Below, in pieces: positions 5,546 through 8,654 of a DNA stretch of 8,654 nucleotides (position 1 is its first letter; every line of letters starts with the position of its first letter). The notes under the pieces were generated by a model, which was not told where the DNA came from, did not search any database, and saw only the letters and a program-made list of their open reading frames with translations. The stretch comes from CAZQNF01 sp964403325 (GTDB lineage: Bacteria; Patescibacteriota; Patescibacteriia; Magasanikbacterales; GWA2-37-8). A program made the position numbers and the translations under genes. Location: positions 1 to 8,654 of the forward strand of contig CAYOFO010000049.1 of NCBI GenBank assembly GCA_964403325.1. The letters are read 5' to 3'.

Positions 5546-5932
5546 TTAGTGTTTAAAGAAATAATCCCACCATTTTTTCCATGGTTGAGACTCCTCTGTT
5601 TGTATCATATTTGTCTGATTTTGTCTACTCAAATTTGACGCGGAGTTTAAAACCAATACTTTTTCTCCGGGTTTCACTAAATTGAGCTCTAAACGAGCTT
5701 TTCTTTCCACAAAATCACTGGACTTAACGGTTTTTAACAGCTCGAGTGTTTCAATTTTACGACTCTCAAGACGCTCGGTTTCCGCACGCAACCGAACAAT
5801 TTCTTGATGTACCAAATAATCTTGGTAAAAAGCTCGACCATAAGCAAAAACAACAAAAAATAATGCTGCCACCAAAGCCAAAAAAAACCACTGCGAATAA
5901 AAAAAATGTCGAACCTGTTTTCTTTTCTCCAT
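5546..5932 (-). CDS. FtsB/DivIC-type septum formation initiator
   Basis: This is a small bitopic division protein of the FtsB/DivIC family, which links early and late divisome proteins by a periplasmic coiled coil with an FtsL partner. Visible: a short basic cytoplasmic N-terminus (MEKRKQVRHF); a membrane segment at about 13-31; a coiled coil at about 38-70 (EIVRLRAETERLESRK); and the family's hallmark after it, DFVERKARLELNLVKPGEK at about 73-91, close to the FtsB pattern Y-x-E-x-x-A-R-x-x-L-x-L-V-x-x-G-E. A polar tail with Trp and Lys residues follows. At 128 aa it is normal to slightly long for the family. The ATG comes 1 base after the stop of the PH-domain gene, so translation is probably coupled; no Shine-Dalgarno sequence is seen. 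I give no gene symbol because FtsB and DivIC cannot be told apart from this sequence. Confidence 0.9.
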   Translation of the reverse strand: MEKRKQVRHFFYSQWFFLALVAALFFVVFAYGRAFYQDYLVHQEIVRLRAETERLESRKIETLELLKTVKSSDFVERKARLELNLVKPGEKVLVLNSASNLSRQNQTNMIQTEESQPWKKWWDYFFKH

Positions 5933-5933
5933 A

Positions 5934-6587
5934 TTAGTGTTTGATTGTTTTCAAACGATCTGTCAGCCATTCTTGAAGAAGCAGTAAATCAGAGCGCGAC
6001 AGCTTGCGCAAACTCTCTTCCAGACCCAACAACTCTGTTTCATTCTGAGGCATGTCTGCCGCAGAAATACCATCGACAATTTCTTCTCCAGACACTGGCA
6101 CAAAAGATCCGGCTGCTTCCCAAATCAACCGTTCCACCTGCTGTGCAGCTTTTACATGCCTAATTTCAAACTCCCCGTCGTCATCATGTGGGGTAATAAT
6201 AATATCTGCCAAATTGCATACGGTATTAAAAAAACCTTTTTTAACAATACGAATTTCTTTAATACGGCTTAACGGCAAAGTCATAATACTCTCAGCAAAC
6301 CAACCCGGTCGATCGACATCTACTAAGCGTTCTGACGTTACCACCAAACCATTATACGTGGAAAAAAACCAAGCCTTTAAGACCAAATTTATACTGAGAA
6401 CCAAACCAACAATAAACACTGCTGACCCCCAACCTGGATGAGTTAAAAGCCAACTCGCAAAAAAAATAGTTGGGAATAAAATAAATGCAGCCAAAATATA
6501 CCGCGGCCAATACACCAACGGATGAGGAGAAACAACTTCTAATATTTCTTCGCGTTCACCTTGATTGATTTTCTTTTCCCAGTTCAT
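5934..6587 (-). CDS. PH-domain (bPH2/YdbS-like) membrane protein
   Basis: This is a membrane protein with two close transmembrane helices (about 28-48 and 53-74) and a bacterial pleckstrin-homology-like domain (about 76-158). The domain's usual signs are visible: LVVTSERLVDVDRPGWF, then LPLSRIKEIRIVKKGFF, then the strand ADIIITPH and a closing helix VKAAQQVERLIWE. A C-terminal stretch of about 55 residues is acidic (EEIVDG) and then helical (ESLRKLSRSDLLLLQEW), and is not part of the PH domain. It starts MNWEKKINQGEREE on the cytoplasmic side. Members of this family often sit beside envelope and division genes, but their biochemical role is poorly known. It begins 3 bases after the stop of the Mur ligase gene and ends 1 base before the ftsB-like gene, so it is a core operon member. 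No Shine-Dalgarno sequence is seen. Confidence 0.85.
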   Translation of the reverse strand: MNWEKKINQGEREEILEVVSPHPLVYWPRYILAAFILFPTIFFASWLLTHPGWGSAVFIVGLVLSINLVLKAWFFSTYNGLVVTSERLVDVDRPGWFAESIMTLPLSRIKEIRIVKKGFFNTVCNLADIIITPHDDDGEFEIRHVKAAQQVERLIWEAAGSFVPVSGEEIVDGISAADMPQNETELLGLEESLRKLSRSDLLLLQEWLTDRLKTIKH

Positions 6588-6590
6588 AAT

Positions 6591-7907
6591 TTAAAAATGT
6601 AAGGTATACAAAAGTTCTCGCGCGACACTGCGATCATCCCAGGGAATTTTTTCACCATTCGCACCAACAATACAAGGTTCGGTGCCTTTAGCTGTAAAAA
6701 CTACAGCGTCCCCCGGTTGAGCTAGTTCTAAGGCTCTTTTCATCCCTGCCCGACGATCAATAATGACAAATAGATTTTCCCCATCTCTTTTTCCGGCAGA
6801 ACGCGTGCCTTCAGCCAACATTTCGGCAATTTCTTTGGGATCTTCATCAAAACTATTCACGTCGCTTATCACAATCGTATCACACAATTTTCCAGCGATT
6901 TCTCCCATGGCAAAACGCTTGGCTTTGTCTCGCCCACCCCCATCTGAACCAATGACTGCAATAACTTTATTATTTTTACCAACAATGGAACGCAATGTGG
7001 TAAACAGTGCGGTTAAACTCATGGGCTCATGCGCATAGTCTACTACCAGTTTAAACGGCTGGTTTTCATCTATAAATTCCATACGCCCGGGAATATCATA
7101 GACTCCCAAAAGACGCGTAGAAACTGCAGCCAGGTCAACACCTTGAGATTCTGCGGTTAAAATTCCAGCGAGCGCATTATAAACATTAAACTTTCCCGGA
7201 ATCATTAAATGAAAACATCGCCCATCGGCAAAAGCAAAATCTGTTCGCATCGAATCTTCGTTTTCTTCAAGATGAACTTTAAAATACTCCACAGCTGAAG
7301 TAATTTCGGGGTGATCCAAAAAACCATATGCAAATTTTTTGTCAGCCGGAAAATGTAAATAATATGGCGCATTTGGGTCATCGGCGTTGGCAATAATAAT
7401 TTTTGGCACTTTTTTTCCATCGAGAATTTTGTGGGGATATTTATTTAATGCCGCGAATAATCTACCCTTATCGCGTTTGAGGTTCTCAAACCCACCATGA
7501 CGCTCGGAGTGTTCGCTGCCAAGATTGGTAAATATTGCTATATCGTAGTGCAAACCATAATGACGGTACTGCAAAATACCCTCAGAAGACGTTTCGACAA
7601 TCGCATATTTACAACCAGCTTTTATCATCTCTTTTAACATACTTTGAATTTGCCCTCGGCCGAGCATGGTCATTTTTTTGTCATTGAGCCAACGCTTATC
7701 ACCAATCTGAAATTCGGCGGTCGATAAAAGCCCGACTTTATAACCACCGGCTTCAAGCGCCGAAGCAATAAACCGGCAGGTGCTCGACTTACCTTTGGTG
7801 CCGGTTACACCGATTACAACGAGTTTGCGTCCTGGTCGACCATAATACCAATACGCCATCCACGCCAAAAGAAAATGTTTTGCATTATTCAGTTTCTTTA
7901 AAAACAT
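6591..7907 (-). CDS. MurE-like Mur ligase lacking the N-terminal domain
   Basis: This is an ATP-dependent amide ligase of the Mur family, most like MurE, which adds the third amino acid to UDP-MurNAc-dipeptide in the cytoplasm. The Mur core is intact: P-loop GVTGTKGKSS (33-42), ETSSEG (105-110), TNLGSEH (127-133), LKRDKGRLF (143-151) with Lys147 at the carbamylated-lysine position, NADD (174-177), GKFNVYNALA (238-247), PGRMEFID (273-280), VDYAHEP (289-295), GSDGGGRDKAKR (320-331) and AKGTE (406-410). The N-terminal UDP-binding domain of classical MurE (roughly 90 residues) is replaced by about 30 residues, so the protein has 438 aa instead of about 490. The amino-acid-binding motif DNPR reads VNSF here, GKGHE reads AKGTE, and the His of SSH is Glu. 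The substrate therefore cannot be read from the usual rules. The N-terminal WMAYWYYGRP run may touch the membrane. Start ATG at 7907, 6 bases after the translin gene. Confidence 0.88.
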   Translation of the reverse strand: MFLKKLNNAKHFLLAWMAYWYYGRPGRKLVVIGVTGTKGKSSTCRFIASALEAGGYKVGLLSTAEFQIGDKRWLNDKKMTMLGRGQIQSMLKEMIKAGCKYAIVETSSEGILQYRHYGLHYDIAIFTNLGSEHSERHGGFENLKRDKGRLFAALNKYPHKILDGKKVPKIIIANADDPNAPYYLHFPADKKFAYGFLDHPEITSAVEYFKVHLEENEDSMRTDFAFADGRCFHLMIPGKFNVYNALAGILTAESQGVDLAAVSTRLLGVYDIPGRMEFIDENQPFKLVVDYAHEPMSLTALFTTLRSIVGKNNKVIAVIGSDGGGRDKAKRFAMGEIAGKLCDTIVISDVNSFDEDPKEIAEMLAEGTRSAGKRDGENLFVIIDRRAGMKRALELAQPGDAVVFTAKGTEPCIVGANGEKIPWDDRSVARELLYTLHF

Positions 7908-7913
7908 ACTCGG

Positions 7914-8486
7914 TTAATTGCGTAAACTTATTTCATAAACAACTTGCTGCAACTTATTAACTGCCTGCTTAGCTTGGTCGAACTTCTGGCGGTTATAGCC
8001 GGTTAAATCCATATCCACCATTTCCATAATAATCTCTTCGCTCGCGCTGTAGCACATATGCACCAAATCAAATTTACGTTCCGTTGCCGATTTTATGGCA
8101 TAACGCAAGAATTCGCCCGGCACATCTGCGAGTCCGCCAATATAAATATCCGAAGGAATGCTTATTTTTTTTATCTCGCCGATTTCTTTTTTTTCTAAAA
8201 ATGAAATAAAAAGACACGCTTCCACATATTCTTCCAAACTCGCACGAAACGCGCCTTCGTCCAGCAGATCCGGCTCTTTTTTATACTTTGAACTGAGTTT
8301 TATCAGTAAATTTTCGGCTTCGCTGATAGCTTTAGCAGCACCATCTTTATCATCACGCTGGCGCGCAAATATCGCACGTTTAGCCAAATGCTGGGCATCT
8401 CCGGCTATTTTTATAACTTCTCGGCGTTTTTCGGCATAACTGAGGAGACTTTGGCGAATTTTTTGGAAGTATTTTTTGTTGAGCAT
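7914..8486 (-). CDS. translin-family protein
   Basis: This is an all-helical protein of the translin superfamily, whose eukaryotic members bind single-stranded nucleic acids and, with TRAX, form the C3PO RNase; archaea and some bacteria carry homologues. The chosen ATG (8486) gives 190 aa. An extension to a TTG at 8540 reads through a Phe-rich, unlikely N-terminus and would start upstream of the proposed promoter. The signature YIGGLADVPGEFLRYAI (115-131) is close to the translin pattern with GE and R, and the C-terminal helix with QKFDQAKQAVNKLQQVVYE (167-185) is also typical. The first 65 residues are helical and basic (AEKRREVIK, HLAKRAIFARQRDDKD), suited to RNA or DNA binding. The Glu of the GE motif aligns with the acidic catalytic region of TRAX, but I cannot say whether it cuts RNA. 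It is the first complete gene of the probable envelope operon. Confidence 0.78.
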   Translation of the reverse strand: MLNKKYFQKIRQSLLSYAEKRREVIKIAGDAQHLAKRAIFARQRDDKDGAAKAISEAENLLIKLSSKYKKEPDLLDEGAFRASLEEYVEACLFISFLEKKEIGEIKKISIPSDIYIGGLADVPGEFLRYAIKSATERKFDLVHMCYSASEEIIMEMVDMDLTGYNRQKFDQAKQAVNKLQQVVYEISLRN

Positions 8487-8511
8487 ACAGATGAATGTGA
8501 AAACGTTTATT

Positions 8512-8540
8512 ATTCTAAAAACGAAACTTTTAAAATGCAA
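8512..8540 (-). promoter_or_regulatory. putative promoter ahead of the translin gene
   Basis: On the minus strand TTGCAT (8535-8540, only 3 of 6, but with the TTG core) and TAGAAT (8512-8517, 5 of 6) are 17 bases apart. The expected start near 8505 gives a leader of about 19 bases and favours the ATG at 8486. If real, it starts the translin-murE-PH-ftsB-ppiC operon. The preceding gene end lies just upstream of it. Confidence 0.35.
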
Positions 8541-8549
8541 AAATTTTGT

Positions 8550-8654
8550 TTAGAAACCGCTTTTTATATCCAAAATTTCATTTATCCACTGTGTTTCTCC
8601 ACTAAACCCTTGATTTTTATTTTTGTTTAGTATATCATTTACGGAGTCTAAAGT
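8550..8654 (-). CDS. C-terminal end of an unidentified gene, cut by window edge
   Basis: On the minus strand a frame enters from the right edge and stays open for 34 codons to a TAA at 8550-8552. It reads TLDSVNDILNKN, then a Lys/Asn/Gly stretch, then TQWINEILDIKSGF. The sequence looks protein-like, with an amphipathic helix pattern (WINEILDI). An open run of this length can occur by chance even in AT-rich DNA, so the call is tentative. It would place an upstream gene 63 bases before the translin ATG. The family cannot be told from this fragment. Confidence 0.45.
   Translation of the reverse strand, partial: TLDSVNDILNKNKNQGFSGETQWINEILDIKSGF

Noticed and set aside
5746..7038. Several plus-strand frames opposite the ftsB-like, PH-domain and Mur ligase genes, and a 78-codon minus-strand frame overlapping the ftsB-like gene.
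   Set aside because: All lie over genes with recognisable domains, have unnatural composition and show no initiation signals.
8487..8540. Extension of the translin gene to TTG at 8540.
   Set aside because: It adds a Phe-rich stretch not expected in the family, uses a TTG without a ribosome binding site, and overlaps a plausible promoter.
8158..8630. Plus-strand open frames antisense to the translin gene.
   Set aside because: They are low-quality Ser/Phe-rich translations opposite a gene with clear family motifs, without a ribosome binding site.
1..8654. CRISPR array, insertion sequence or prophage.
   Set aside because: I see no spaced repeats, terminal inverted repeats, transposase, integrase or phage structural motif.

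Overview
The window looks like chromosomal DNA from a small-genome bacterium of the Patescibacteria (Candidate Phyla Radiation). This is inferred from the gene set: a short MurE-type ligase without the usual N-terminal domain, a translin homologue, a SurA-like foldase with a rearranged parvulin domain, and several proteins I do not recognise. The DNA is AT-rich, most starts lack a Shine-Dalgarno sequence, and all ten visible gene ends use TAA or TAG. I cannot name the lineage.

Left part, plus strand. The window opens inside a HelD/UvrD-like SF1 helicase gene ending at 1367. A gap of about 360 bases follows. It holds a possible minus-strand small gene (1392-1523) with its own promoter and ribosome binding site, and then a promoter with two 11-base direct repeats in front of an unrecognised all-helical 360-residue protein (1726-2808).

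Centre, minus strand. A secreted NAGPA-type phosphodiester glycosidase (2889-3620) lies downstream of a small basic unrecognised protein (3669-4223). The latter appears to be nearly leaderless: its -35 box lies inside the terminator hairpin of the preceding tRNA-Gly(CCC) gene (4277-4350). Two strong hairpins (4401-4424 and 4431-4457) lie between the tRNA and the envelope genes, and the first copies the tRNA acceptor stem.

Right part, minus strand. From right to left: the end of an unidentified gene, a translin-family protein, a MurE-like ligase, a PH-domain membrane protein, an FtsB/DivIC-type division protein and a PpiC/SurA-like foldase. From translin to ppiC the gaps are 1 to 12 bases, so this is probably one operon. 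It would link peptidoglycan precursor synthesis, the divisome and folding of exported proteins. The translin homologue is the odd member.

I saw no CRISPR array, insertion sequence, integrase, rRNA gene or prophage gene. The most interesting points are the acceptor-stem mimic, the terminator/promoter overlap, the permuted parvulin domain, the MurE variant with altered substrate motifs, and the possible hidden small gene at 1392-1523.
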